DNA of 64,000 nt, from positions 1-64,000 of the forward strand of contig JAIUNV010000006.1 in the NCBI GenBank assembly GCA_020161435.1. The letters run 5' to 3'. The notes under the pieces are model-generated. The model saw only the letters and a program-made list of their open reading frames with translations. It was not told the origin of the DNA and did no database searches. Position numbers and translations under genes: made by a program. This document shows, in pieces, positions 28,774 through 37,774 of this stretch (positions are counted from its first letter, which is position 1; each line of letters starts with the position of its first letter). This stretch comes from Bacteroidota bacterium (GTDB taxonomy: Bacteria; Bacteroidota; Bacteroidia; Chitinophagales; Chitinophagaceae).

Positions 28774-30087
28774 ATGCGTTATCTCTTCTTCATCCTCAGC
28801 TGTATTAGTTGTTGTTTGTTTTCTATTGGCTTCGTATCAGCACAACCTTTACTCACTGTGCAGCAGCTGGAGCAAACGAATTTCACTACACATAAAGGCG
28901 GCACTATTTCGCCACAAGCATTGTATGTTGATGCTGACGTGTTTGAAAGTGTATTCAATCTTGGCGCTGTGGTACTGCGCAAAGGCAACAGCTATGCTTT
29001 GATGAATGCAAGCGGCGAATTTTTGGTGCCTTACAACAAATACAAAACGCTGAGCAGTACTGGTGTTTTCAATATCAATAATGAACTCATTCACAATGGT
29101 TGGTTCAATTACAGTACGCCAGATGGTTTTGGCTTTGTAGATGCAAGTGGCAAAGTAGTGATACATGATCCTTATGCGGCTTTTCAGTTGTCGGCAGATA
29201 AGCGGCATTTGGTGTCGCTTACGCAAAAGCCATACAGCATCATTGCAATGGATGGAAAAAAGTATCAGCCGGGCTTTTATCCGAATGCTATTGGTGAAGG
29301 GTTCTTTTTTAGTAACGAGCCGGCAGGTAGCAAAGCAGCCTACAGGAAATTGAATGGCAGTATCCTGGTGCAAGATCAATTCAACAGTCCCGGTCATCCT
29401 TTCAAAGACAAGCTGGCATTGGTGCAAAAAAGAAATGAGTTTAATGAACTAAAATATGGCTTTGTTGATGCCACTGGTAAACTGGCAATTCCTTTTATGT
29501 ACAGCAATATGCCTTCCTATTTTCAAAATGGAAGAGCAAGAGTACAACCCACTAACACAGCCGATTTCGTTTCGGCCATCATCAACAAGCAAGGTGCTGT
29601 ATTGCTCAAGCAAACCAAGCAAACCATACAGCAAATGGGGGAGTTTAAATTCTTTGCCAACGGACTTAGTGTAAGCAACAATGCCACTGCCATTATGGAT
29701 ACCAGCATGGCAACCATATCCATGCAGCAGTTATTGCAAAAGGCAGGCATCACACAGCCGGTATCATTCCATGCTATTGACCTTACCTGGCGGGAAGAAA
29801 AACATCCCATCCTCATCTATTCGTATGCCGGCAGAGCAGGCTTGAACAGCATTAATCCCAATGCCCGCAACTACGGTTACATATTGCTACGAGATGGCAT
29901 AGTAGTGCCACCGGTGTTTCATATGGATGGTAGTAAAAACTTGATGGAATTTGATCCGGTAAGCGGTTTAGCCCGTGCCAAAATGATTACAGGAAAAGCA
30001 CAGAACGGTCAGCCCATGCTGATGGATGGATTCATTGATTTGAAGGGTACGTTCACTGTTTTACTAAAAGAGAAAAGTGCCTGGTAG
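28774..30087 (+). CDS. Secreted WG-repeat-type protein
   Basis: A 437-residue protein with a signal peptide (MRYLFFILSCISCCLFSIGFVSAQ), start ATG 28774. The body has several WG-like repeats of about 55 residues: YALMNASGEFLVPYNKYK, GFGFVDASGKVVIHDPYAAF, YGFVDATGKLAIPFMYSNM. WG-repeat proteins form beta-propeller-like binding surfaces; no enzyme motif is present. It ends at a bidirectional terminator shared with the convergent fadB-like gene. Confidence 0.75.
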   Translation: MRYLFFILSCISCCLFSIGFVSAQPLLTVQQLEQTNFTTHKGGTISPQALYVDADVFESVFNLGAVVLRKGNSYALMNASGEFLVPYNKYKTLSSTGVFNINNELIHNGWFNYSTPDGFGFVDASGKVVIHDPYAAFQLSADKRHLVSLTQKPYSIIAMDGKKYQPGFYPNAIGEGFFFSNEPAGSKAAYRKLNGSILVQDQFNSPGHPFKDKLALVQKRNEFNELKYGFVDATGKLAIPFMYSNMPSYFQNGRARVQPTNTADFVSAIINKQGAVLLKQTKQTIQQMGEFKFFANGLSVSNNATAIMDTSMATISMQQLLQKAGITQPVSFHAIDLTWREEKHPILIYSYAGRAGLNSINPNARNYGYILLRDGIVVPPVFHMDGSKNLMEFDPVSGLARAKMITGKAQNGQPMLMDGFIDLKGTFTVLLKEKSAW

Positions 30088-30106
30088 TTAGCCATATTAA
30101 TTCATG

Positions 30107-30147
30107 AAAAAAAGCGATCAGAACATTTGTGCTGATCGCTTTTTTGA
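30107..30147. terminator. Bidirectional terminator
   Basis: AAAAAAAGCGATCAG and CTGATCGCTTTTTT pair around a short loop between the convergent WG-repeat and fadB-like genes. A-run and T-run on both sides allow it to act in both directions. Confidence 0.85.
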
Positions 30148-30164
30148 TTGGGGTAAAATACCGG

Positions 30165-32540
30165 TTAATTCCTCACCGGCTTTCCACCCTTCAATACACT
30201 TTGTATACGTTCCAGTGTTTTCTTTTCACCCGTCAGGCTCAGGAAGGCTTCCCGCTCAATGTCGAGCAGGTATTGTTCGCTTACCAGGGCTGCTTCGCTC
30301 AGGTCGCCGCCGCACATCACGTAGGCCAGCTTCTTTGCAATCTTCACGTCGTGCTCGGTAATGTAGTTGCCCAGCTGCATGCCGTTGAGGCCGGCCAGCA
30401 TGGCACCCAATGCTCCACGGCCCAGCACTTTTACATCGGTACGCTGCACGGGCTGCACATATCCTTTGTTGTACATTTCCAACACACTGCGTTTGGCATC
30501 GGCTACCCGGCGGTTGATGTTCATGCTCACTTCATCAATACCCTTGCGTAAGATGCCGAGTTCGTAACCTTCGTACGCACTGGTGGCCACCTTGGCCATA
30601 CCAATGGTAAAGAAGCGACGCTTCAATGCTTCCATTTCTATTTCGCCATCAAAGTATTCGTCGCCGGCACGCAGCGCAAATTCTTTGGTACCGCCACCAC
30701 CGGGTATCAGGCCCACGCCCAGTTCTACCAGGCCAATATAGGTTTCGGCAGCAGCCTGTATTTTATCGGCATGCAGGCTAAACTCGCAGCCGCCGCCCAG
30801 CGCCATGCCATGCGGTGCTACCACCACGGGCACACTGCTGTAGCGCAGCCGCATGCTGGTATTCTGGAACATGCGAACGGCCATATCCAGCTCATCATAT
30901 TCCTGATCGATAACATACATAAAGATGAGGCCCACATTGGCACCGAGGCTAAAGTTGGCGCCTTCGTTGGCTATCACCAGTCCCTTGTATTTTTCTTCGG
31001 CAATGGCCACACTTTTCTGAATGCCCGCCAGCACATCGCCACCAATGGTATTCATTTTGGTGCTCCAGCTCAGGCCCAGCACATCATCACCCATGTCTAC
31101 GAGAGTGCAGGCACTGTTTTTCCAAACGGTCTTTTCTTTCAGGTCAGAAAGAATAATAAAGTTGTCGCCACCTGGCAGCAGCTTGTAGGTTTTGCTGGCT
31201 ACATCGTAGCAATAGCGTTTGCCGTTTTCTACTTTGTAAAAAGTTTTATTACCTGCGGCAATGAATTCTTCTACCCAAGCCGCTACACTGAAACCCGCAG
31301 CCTTCATGGCTTCGGTGGTTTTGGCTACGCCCAACAAATCCCATGTTTCAAAGGCACCAATTTCCCAGCCAAAGCCCGCCATCATGGCGTCGTCTACGCG
31401 GTAGAGTTCATCGCTTATTTCGGGAATGCGGTGGCTGATGTAGCTGAAAAGATGGTTGTGGAATGCCCGGTAGAATTCACCTGCTTTATCAGGGGCTGCC
31501 ACCAACATTTTAATGCGCTGCTTCAGGTCGTCTATTTGCTTGCCCGCTTCTATGCTGGCAAACTTGGCTTTCACTTTCGGGCCGTATTCCAGCGTATGCA
31601 GGTTCAGCGTCAGTATTTCTTTTTTACCGCCGCTCTTGTCCATTTTAAAGAAGCCACCCTTGGTTTTGTCGCCCAGCATATTGGCCGCTACCATTTTTTC
31701 CAGCCACGCAGGGATGGTAAAAATGTCTTTGGCTTCATCGTTGGGGCAGTTGGCGGCTACGCCCTGCGCCACTTTTACCAGCGTGTCTATACCCACCACA
31801 TCGGCCGTGCGGAAAGTAGCACTCTTGGGTCGGCCAATGGCAGGACCAGTGAGGGCATCAATTTCATCGGTAGTAAGACCTTGTTGTTCCATCACCCGCA
31901 TAATGGCCATCATGCTGAACACACCAATGCGGTTGGCAATAAAGGCCGGTGTGTCTTTACACAGCACGGTGGTTTTGCCCAAATACAAATCGCCATACTG
32001 CATCAGAAAGTCTACAATGGCAGGGTCGGTATCGGGAGTAGGAATAATCTCCAGTAACCGCAGATAGCGGGGCGGGTTGAAGAAGTGCGTACCGCAGAAA
32101 TGTTTGCGGAAATCTTCGCTGCGACCCTGGCTCAGCATGTGAATGGGAATGCCCGATGTATTGCTGGTAATCAGCGTTCCGGGCTTGCGGTATTTTTCTA
32201 CTTGCTCGTAAATGATTTGTTTGATATCGAGGCGCTCCACCACCACTTCAATCACCCAGTCGCACTGGGCAATGTCTTTCATGTTGTCGGTAAAGTTGCC
32301 GGTGGTAATGCGTTTGGCCACGGCTTTGGTAAACACGGGGCTGGGGTTGCTTTTCAGCGCAGCGGCCAGCGCATCGTTTACCAATTTATTGCGTTCGGCG
32401 GGCTTTGTGCTTTCAGTAGCTTCTTTGGGTACCATATCCAGCAGCAGTACCGGCAGGCCGATACCTGCAAAATGACACGCAATGCGGCTACCCATAACGC
32501 CGCTACCCAACACAGCCACTTTTTTAATGGAGCGATTCAT
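30165..32540 (-). CDS. 3-hydroxyacyl-CoA dehydrogenase / enoyl-CoA hydratase fusion
   Basis: A 791-residue bifunctional beta-oxidation enzyme. It opens with an NAD-binding Rossmann motif (VLGSGVMGSRIACHFAG), followed by the 3-hydroxyacyl-CoA dehydrogenase core (CDWVIEVVVERLDIKQ, FFNPPRYLRLLEIIPTPDT). The C-terminal hydratase/isomerase domain (about 490-700) carries GANFSLGANVGL and HGMALGGGCEF. The domain order, dehydrogenase first, is that of FadN/YusL-type proteins rather than E. coli FadB. It presumably works with an acyl-CoA thiolase encoded elsewhere. Confidence 0.9.
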   Translation of the reverse strand: MNRSIKKVAVLGSGVMGSRIACHFAGIGLPVLLLDMVPKEATESTKPAERNKLVNDALAAALKSNPSPVFTKAVAKRITTGNFTDNMKDIAQCDWVIEVVVERLDIKQIIYEQVEKYRKPGTLITSNTSGIPIHMLSQGRSEDFRKHFCGTHFFNPPRYLRLLEIIPTPDTDPAIVDFLMQYGDLYLGKTTVLCKDTPAFIANRIGVFSMMAIMRVMEQQGLTTDEIDALTGPAIGRPKSATFRTADVVGIDTLVKVAQGVAANCPNDEAKDIFTIPAWLEKMVAANMLGDKTKGGFFKMDKSGGKKEILTLNLHTLEYGPKVKAKFASIEAGKQIDDLKQRIKMLVAAPDKAGEFYRAFHNHLFSYISHRIPEISDELYRVDDAMMAGFGWEIGAFETWDLLGVAKTTEAMKAAGFSVAAWVEEFIAAGNKTFYKVENGKRYCYDVASKTYKLLPGGDNFIILSDLKEKTVWKNSACTLVDMGDDVLGLSWSTKMNTIGGDVLAGIQKSVAIAEEKYKGLVIANEGANFSLGANVGLIFMYVIDQEYDELDMAVRMFQNTSMRLRYSSVPVVVAPHGMALGGGCEFSLHADKIQAAAETYIGLVELGVGLIPGGGGTKEFALRAGDEYFDGEIEMEALKRRFFTIGMAKVATSAYEGYELGILRKGIDEVSMNINRRVADAKRSVLEMYNKGYVQPVQRTDVKVLGRGALGAMLAGLNGMQLGNYITEHDVKIAKKLAYVMCGGDLSEAALVSEQYLLDIEREAFLSLTGEKKTLERIQSVLKGGKPVRN

Positions 32541-32856
32541 ATAGCAAAACAGTTTTTAAGCAAGATGATGACGAAGTAACCAAAAAATGGTTGCATAAAC
32601 AACTATTTTAAGAAACTCTTTTCACTGCCCTTGATGACATACTTTTTTGGGGCTGTCGGCAGGAGTACATGGCCCGGCAGTTGTTCCCGTGCTTTCAGGG
32701 TGCCGCCCTTCGCTGCGCTGCGGGCCCCCGCCCTCGACTAAGTCGAGGCGTGACCTTCCAGCCCGGGCAGCCCCTGAGCTGTGTTACATCGCCCATCAAA
32801 ATACTTGTGGCTGCTGCGGCGAAAAACAGGAATTTTGCAGACCAAAAATTCAAGCC
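32541..32856. repeat. GC-rich repeat region before pdxH
   Basis: Between divergent fadB-like and pdxH genes. From about 32647 to 32790 the sequence is G+C-rich and repeat-like, with the perfect palindrome CCTCGAC-TAA-GTCGAGG... (7-base arms) at 32732-32749 region and words ccttcgctgcgctgcgggc. An open frame crosses it in frame with pdxH, but the peptide is not conserved-looking. I regard it as a non-coding genomic repeat. Confidence 0.45.
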
Positions 32857-33504
32857 ATGAGTCATCATAACATTGCCGATATACGCAAAGATTATACCCT
32901 GCATACCCTCGATGAAGATTCGGTAGCCGCCACACCGGTGGCCCAGTTTGGCCATTGGTGGCAGGAGGCAACTGGCGCCCAAATTTTGGAGCACAACGCC
33001 ATGACACTGGCCACCTGCGGCGCCGATGGCATGCCCGAAGCCCGTACCGTTTTGCTCAAGGGATTTGATCAGGAAGGGTTCGTTTTTTTTACCAACTACG
33101 ACAGTGCCAAAAGCAAGCAATTGCTGGAAAACAACCAATGCAGCCTCCTGTTTTTTTGGAAAGAACTGGAGCGTCAGGTACGCATTGCCGGCATCGCCGA
33201 AAAAATAAGCGAAGCAGAAAGCATTGCCTACTTCAATAGCCGCCCCGATGGCAGCAAGCTGGGCGCCTGGGCATCGCCACAAAGCCTGGCAGTAGCAGGT
33301 AAAGCGTGGTTGAAAGAAACCTTTGAGTTTTACAAGGAACGATTCAAACACGGCGAAATACCCAAGCCACCACATTGGGGAGGCTGGCGGGTAAAGCCGG
33401 TGCGCATGGAGTTTTGGCAGGGCCGCCCCAGCCGCATGCACGACCGTATTTTATATCAGCAAAACCCCGAAGGTGGCTGGAGTATTTCAAGGTTGGCTCC
33501 GTAA
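32857..33504 (+). CDS. pdxH: Pyridoxamine 5'-phosphate oxidase
   Basis: A 215-residue FMN enzyme that oxidises pyridoxamine/pyridoxine 5'-phosphate to pyridoxal 5'-phosphate. Family motifs are present: ARTVLLKGFDQEGFVFFTNYDS (FMN/substrate loop), SRPDGSKLGAWASPQS, PPHWGGWRVKP and the end WSISRLAP. The length equals the usual one if the start is ATG 32857 (MSHHNIADIRKDY). The 70-codon extension upstream runs through a repeat and is rejected. Confidence 0.95.
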   Translation: MSHHNIADIRKDYTLHTLDEDSVAATPVAQFGHWWQEATGAQILEHNAMTLATCGADGMPEARTVLLKGFDQEGFVFFTNYDSAKSKQLLENNQCSLLFFWKELERQVRIAGIAEKISEAESIAYFNSRPDGSKLGAWASPQSLAVAGKAWLKETFEFYKERFKHGEIPKPPHWGGWRVKPVRMEFWQGRPSRMHDRILYQQNPEGGWSISRLAP

Positions 33505-33548
33505 GACTTTCTATGTATTTATGTAATGTGGTTGTTTATTTTTATTGC

Positions 33549-34529
33549 ATGAAATCACACCTCCCATTTCTAATAACCGTAGCATTGTTTTTTTGTGTTA
33601 ATTGTATTTATACGAAACAATTAATTGCACAGTCTGCCAATAACCCGTTGTATTTCTATTTAGATAACAATTACAAGGAAACAAAGAATGCAAAATCTGT
33701 AGCTTTCATCGAAGCCGTATGGAAAGATGCTGGCCAATGGCGGGCTCAAATGATGACATTCCCTGGAAAAGTGTTGGTAAAGGATTTTTCGTATACCGAT
33801 TCAACACGAACACAAAAGCAAGGAAGGGTACTCTCTTTTCATTTCAATGGAAATCAGTCAGATTCAGGATTTTATGTAGCCGATAAATTGCATGGTGATT
33901 ACTTTAGTTGGTACGATGATGGTAACATCGAAAGTGAGTTTCATTACAACATGGGCAACCCCGTTGATACTTGTTTAAAATGGTCGCCGGGTGGTACTTT
34001 GAATTATATCAGCATTACAGATAGTAACGGCAATGGACTGTGCAGAGAGTTGTATTCATCAGGTAAAAGTAAATTCAGTGGCCGCCTGTTTCAAGGAAAG
34101 CAGCATGGGCTGTGGCAGGCAAAATCCGAAACCGGTGTAGTAAAAATGCAGGTGCAGTTTACAAATGGAGAGATCCAATCTACTGCTTGTTTTAACCCAG
34201 ACGGTTCAGTTAAAATAGGGGATTGCGTATTTGAAAAGCTGGCATCATTTCCGGGCGGTGCAGAAGCATGGCGATTATTTTTGCAGCAAAATTTACAGTA
34301 CCCTTCTGACGCTCAAACACGCAAAATAACCGGTGCAGTTAAAGTGGCATTTAATGTTGCGAAAGATGGCAAACTTGATAGTTTCGTTATCCTTAGCTCT
34401 CCGGATAAGTCTTTGTCTGATGAAGTATTGCGCCTCATGAAACTCAGTCCTACATGGGTGCCCGCTTTGCAATACAACGAACCGGTTATTTACCGGCACA
34501 TACAATCTATCAGTTTTTACCTGGAATAA
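33549..34529 (+). CDS. MORN-like repeat protein with TonB C-terminal domain
   Basis: A 326-residue protein with a signal peptide or N-terminal anchor (HLPFLITVALFFCVNCIY), start ATG 33549. The middle has MORN/YwqK-like repeats (GDYFSWYDDGNIESEFHYNM, GLWQAKSETGVVKMQVQF). The last 90 residues form a TonB C-terminal fold (GAVKVAFNVAKDGKLDSFVI, LMKLSPTWVPALQYNEPV). In Bacteroidota such TonB-C proteins are common and not all energise receptors. It ends one base from the convergent membrane-protein gene. Confidence 0.75.
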   Translation: MKSHLPFLITVALFFCVNCIYTKQLIAQSANNPLYFYLDNNYKETKNAKSVAFIEAVWKDAGQWRAQMMTFPGKVLVKDFSYTDSTRTQKQGRVLSFHFNGNQSDSGFYVADKLHGDYFSWYDDGNIESEFHYNMGNPVDTCLKWSPGGTLNYISITDSNGNGLCRELYSSGKSKFSGRLFQGKQHGLWQAKSETGVVKMQVQFTNGEIQSTACFNPDGSVKIGDCVFEKLASFPGGAEAWRLFLQQNLQYPSDAQTRKITGAVKVAFNVAKDGKLDSFVILSSPDKSLSDEVLRLMKLSPTWVPALQYNEPVIYRHIQSISFYLE

Positions 34530-34530
34530 T

Positions 34531-35979
34531 CTACCTCAATGCTTGAATTTTCATTGAGTCCGTTTCCATTCGCTCAATCCAAAATACATGCTTCAGATAC
34601 AGGCTGTCTGCTATGCGTATTGCTGCATCTTTTGTAGGCGCATAGTTGAACGTACGTTGGCTGTACCATTCAATTATCTTCGGATTTTGCATATTCACAA
34701 ATACAGTTGCATTGGCCGGTATACTTGCAGAAATCTTTTTTGCTTTCATTTGTTGATCGTTGTAAGCGGTACCCGTAATTCCTTTTTCACCGGGTAAATT
34801 GATCAGGAAGTATTGTAAAAGCCCTTGAGCCACAAGGAGGAAGAAAACAGGTTTGCTCACGGTTATAATCCACTCATATTTATGTACAAAAAGCCACATC
34901 GTAAATACCAGCGCAAATGCCATCCATGCAAATTCATGACTGGCACTCCAGTGAAAAAGAACCAGATTATATATCAGCACAGCAATCATTGCCCAGCTTA
35001 GCCATTGATTGGGGATGTGTAACCAACGTATGCTTTTTTGCTTTATCGAAATATATATCAGCAGAAATACAATGCCGTTATATCCACTGCCAATATGGGT
35101 AATGCAGTGCCGAATCATCGTAAGCCATCCTTCATCCTGATTGGCAATGGTGCGGTAGGCCGACCGGCTACTCCAATAATCAACAACCTGCTGCCAACTC
35201 AGGTATTGTGCAAACTGATAAAAGATAAGGCCTATGCCTACGGCAGCACTTATGCCTGCGGTAAAGAATAAGCCAACATAACTGTTGTTTCGTTTCTTGC
35301 TAGCAAGGCCCCATACGCCCATGCCTGCGGCTAAAAAAGCAGCCACCCAATCGAAATACATGAGCATTACAATCGCCACAAATAATTGCAGGTGAAAGCT
35401 GGCAGTGAGTGCATTGCTGGTGCTTGCCGCCTTACGCCACAGTAGCAATACACACAAAACTAATGGCAGCATAATGCCGGTGGTTACGTAGCTGTGCCCC
35501 ATGTACCACAGCGGTGCTGGTAGCAGGGCAAACAGTGCCACTGCTTGTATGGTTTGTTGTTCATTTGCCAGCCATTGGCGCAGCAATTTGTACAATAAGC
35601 TTACAGTAAAAAGTCCGATGAAAATATTGAGTATTTCAAGTGCCAGTGGCGTGGGAGTTATTTGTAAAAAGTGAAATACAAAATAGGGGAGTACATACCA
35701 GCCTGCACCAAAGGAGAGATAGACATGATTGCCATTTGCATCAATATGCGGACCGTTTTCCAAAACCCTGTTGCTGTTTCCCTGAAAATTCATGAGCGGG
35801 GTATAACCAACATTGGCAGCCCCACCAGCCTGTGACCAGCTTACAGCATTTATGAGTATCACTGCATTGTTGAAATCGTGGTGCTTGGACAATGGCCTGT
35901 TGATATGCGGCAGGCGCAAAGCAATAAGCACCAGCAGCAATAATAAAAACAGGCGGTGTGTACTCAGCCATGTACGCAT
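34531..35979 (-). CDS. Polytopic membrane protein, probable GT39/PMT-like glycosyltransferase
   Basis: A 482-residue protein with about ten to twelve hydrophobic helices. After the first helix an acidic/basic loop (RPLSKHHDFNNAVILINAV) faces outward, where GT-C enzymes place catalytic acidic residues. This suggests a polyprenyl-phosphate-sugar-dependent glycosyltransferase, but the classic DD or DE motif is not clear. It is the last gene of a minus-strand run with a GT2 enzyme and a methyltransferase, supporting a glycan role. Confidence 0.6.
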   Translation of the reverse strand: MRTWLSTHRLFLLLLLVLIALRLPHINRPLSKHHDFNNAVILINAVSWSQAGGAANVGYTPLMNFQGNSNRVLENGPHIDANGNHVYLSFGAGWYVLPYFVFHFLQITPTPLALEILNIFIGLFTVSLLYKLLRQWLANEQQTIQAVALFALLPAPLWYMGHSYVTTGIMLPLVLCVLLLWRKAASTSNALTASFHLQLFVAIVMLMYFDWVAAFLAAGMGVWGLASKKRNNSYVGLFFTAGISAAVGIGLIFYQFAQYLSWQQVVDYWSSRSAYRTIANQDEGWLTMIRHCITHIGSGYNGIVFLLIYISIKQKSIRWLHIPNQWLSWAMIAVLIYNLVLFHWSASHEFAWMAFALVFTMWLFVHKYEWIITVSKPVFFLLVAQGLLQYFLINLPGEKGITGTAYNDQQMKAKKISASIPANATVFVNMQNPKIIEWYSQRTFNYAPTKDAAIRIADSLYLKHVFWIERMETDSMKIQALR

Positions 35980-35988
35980 AGCATTGCC

Positions 35989-37149
35989 TTATTTTAAAGT
36001 GGGTTGTTGAAGTTGGCGAATGGTGTACAATAAAAAACCAAAGACCATTATTTGCATGCCCAAGGCTATGCAAAAGCCTGCCGGAATAATGATGCGAAAA
36101 ACGGCAGAAGGATCGAGTGGGCCAAAGCCTGCTTGCTGCCACTGCCATACTGCATAAGCCGATAGCAAAATACCCAATAAGAATATGCTTCCACCTAAGA
36201 GTAAGCCCGTTTCAAAATCGAGCCAGCGATTTATTTTCTGAGAAAACTGCCGTGCAGGATACAATCCCATTTTACTTCCATACAGGCGGGCCAGCACATA
36301 AAACTGTAGCAACTGTGTGCCCAGCATTACAAAAATGGAAGCATAATACAGCGTATGAATATCCAACACCAGGTTGAATACTTGTATGTAGCTAAACAAC
36401 AATGTGCTGCTGAGCAGCAGACCCAGGATTAAAAAGAAAATAGCTGGTGCCAGTAGCAACCATTTGGGGCTGAGCAACAGCATAAGTCGCAAATGCTTCC
36501 AGCCATCTTGCCATGTTTTTAAATGCGGTTTTCGATCCCTGCCATCTTTGTGCAACCTTACCGGAACTTCAGCAATATGCATGCGTTGCAATCCGGCTTT
36601 GGCAATCATTTCTGATGCAAACTCCATGCCCGGAGATTGCATGTTTAATTGTTCGTATGCTGCTTTACGAATAGCCCGCATACCACAATTAAAATCGCCC
36701 AGGGAAACAGCAAATGACTGTCGGCCAATCCATGAAATAACCGGTGTGCCAAGGTAGCGGTGTAGCAAAGGCATGGCACCTGCATCTATACCGCCGGTAA
36801 AACGGTTGCCTACAACTAAGTCTGCACCGCTACGTATAGCAGGTATAAATTGGTGCACATCCGCAAAATCATAGCTCTCATCTGCATCTGCAAAAATGAT
36901 CCATTCGTATTGTGCTGCAAGAATGCCTGCATGCAAAGCAGCACCATATCCTTTTGTGGTTACATGTACCACACGTGCACCCGCTGCTGTTGCAATAGCT
37001 ACAGAATCATCTGTACTGCCATTGTCGGCAATAATGATTTCACTATGGGTGATGCCTGCTTGTGCCAATGCCAACCGGGCACTGCTGATGCAGCGGGCCA
37101 ATGTGTTGGCTTCGTTGAGGCAAGGCATGAGTACCGTTAGTGCATTCAT
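35989..37149 (-). CDS. Family 2 glycosyltransferase with membrane helices
   Basis: A 386-residue enzyme. The N-terminal GT-A domain has LTVLMPCLNEANTLARCI, SEIIIADNGSTDDS and the metal-binding WIIFADADESYDF. The C-terminal third has four membrane helices. This is the dolichyl/polyprenyl-phosphate sugar synthase type (DPM1/GtrB-like), which makes lipid-linked sugars. The downstream GT39-like protein could be the user. It lies 9 bases from that gene and 20 bases from the methyltransferase. Confidence 0.88.
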   Translation of the reverse strand: MNALTVLMPCLNEANTLARCISSARLALAQAGITHSEIIIADNGSTDDSVAIATAAGARVVHVTTKGYGAALHAGILAAQYEWIIFADADESYDFADVHQFIPAIRSGADLVVGNRFTGGIDAGAMPLLHRYLGTPVISWIGRQSFAVSLGDFNCGMRAIRKAAYEQLNMQSPGMEFASEMIAKAGLQRMHIAEVPVRLHKDGRDRKPHLKTWQDGWKHLRLMLLLSPKWLLLAPAIFFLILGLLLSSTLLFSYIQVFNLVLDIHTLYYASIFVMLGTQLLQFYVLARLYGSKMGLYPARQFSQKINRWLDFETGLLLGGSIFLLGILLSAYAVWQWQQAGFGPLDPSAVFRIIIPAGFCIALGMQIMVFGFLLYTIRQLQQPTLK

Positions 37150-37169
37150 AGCAGCAAATGTGCGGCATT

Positions 37170-37772
37170 TTACAACACAGGCATGGCTGGTTTGCCAAAC
37201 ACAAAAAGATTATTGAGTCCCAACTGAAAGCGCTGATGCAGCAACAAGGTAAAACCAGCTTTAGCTGCTATCTCCGGCGTTTGCTCTACCTCAAAACCGT
37301 GGTGTTGTTCAAGGCTCATGCCTTCTATGAGTTTGAGTGTAGATAAAACCGCTAAAATGTAATCGACTTGTTTGGATGGAATGCTGCAAATGAGCTGGCC
37401 GCCAGGTTGCAGGCATTCAAAGCAGCAACTGAAAAAAGGAAGCAACATATCATTGGGCAAATGTTCAATCAATGCGAGTGCAGTGACGCTGTCGAACTGC
37501 CAGTGTGGCGAAAAATCAAAAGGGAAATTTGTTTTATGCAATTGTATGTGTGCATGCGGAGAAGTGGCCTGGCAAAGCGGATCTACACCCACACCAAATG
37601 ATAATCGGTTTGCGAGTTGAAGCAGCATTTCACCCTGGTGGCAGCCAATATCTAACAAGCGGCTACCGGCAGGTATATGTTTGCTGGCTTTTTTTATGCG
37701 CTGCTGTTGCAAATAACGATCAATACCTGTCATAACGTTGTCAAAAATAAGCAACCCGTCACCTGGATTCAC
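37170..37772 (-). CDS. Class I SAM-dependent methyltransferase
   Basis: A 200-residue enzyme with motif I SRLLDIGCHQGEMLLQLA and the later VTALALIEHLPNDML and PGGQLICSIPS segments of the Rossmann-like methyltransferase fold. The start is uncertain: GTG 37772 directly after the AsmA-like gene, or ATG 37733 (MTGIDRYLQQQ). The substrate is unknown; its neighbours suggest modification of a sugar or lipid. Confidence 0.8.
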   Translation of the reverse strand: MNPGDGLLIFDNVMTGIDRYLQQQRIKKASKHIPAGSRLLDIGCHQGEMLLQLANRLSFGVGVDPLCQATSPHAHIQLHKTNFPFDFSPHWQFDSVTALALIEHLPNDMLLPFFSCCFECLQPGGQLICSIPSKQVDYILAVLSTLKLIEGMSLEQHHGFEVEQTPEIAAKAGFTLLLHQRFQLGLNNLFVFGKPAMPVL

Positions 37773-37774
37773 TG

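Noticed and set aside
30771..32057. 428-codon frame opposite the fadB-like gene
   Set aside because: Antisense shadow of a clear bifunctional enzyme gene.
32647..32856. N-terminal extension of PdxH
   Set aside because: The 70 extra codons run through a repeat-like G+C-rich block and have no place in the PdxH family.
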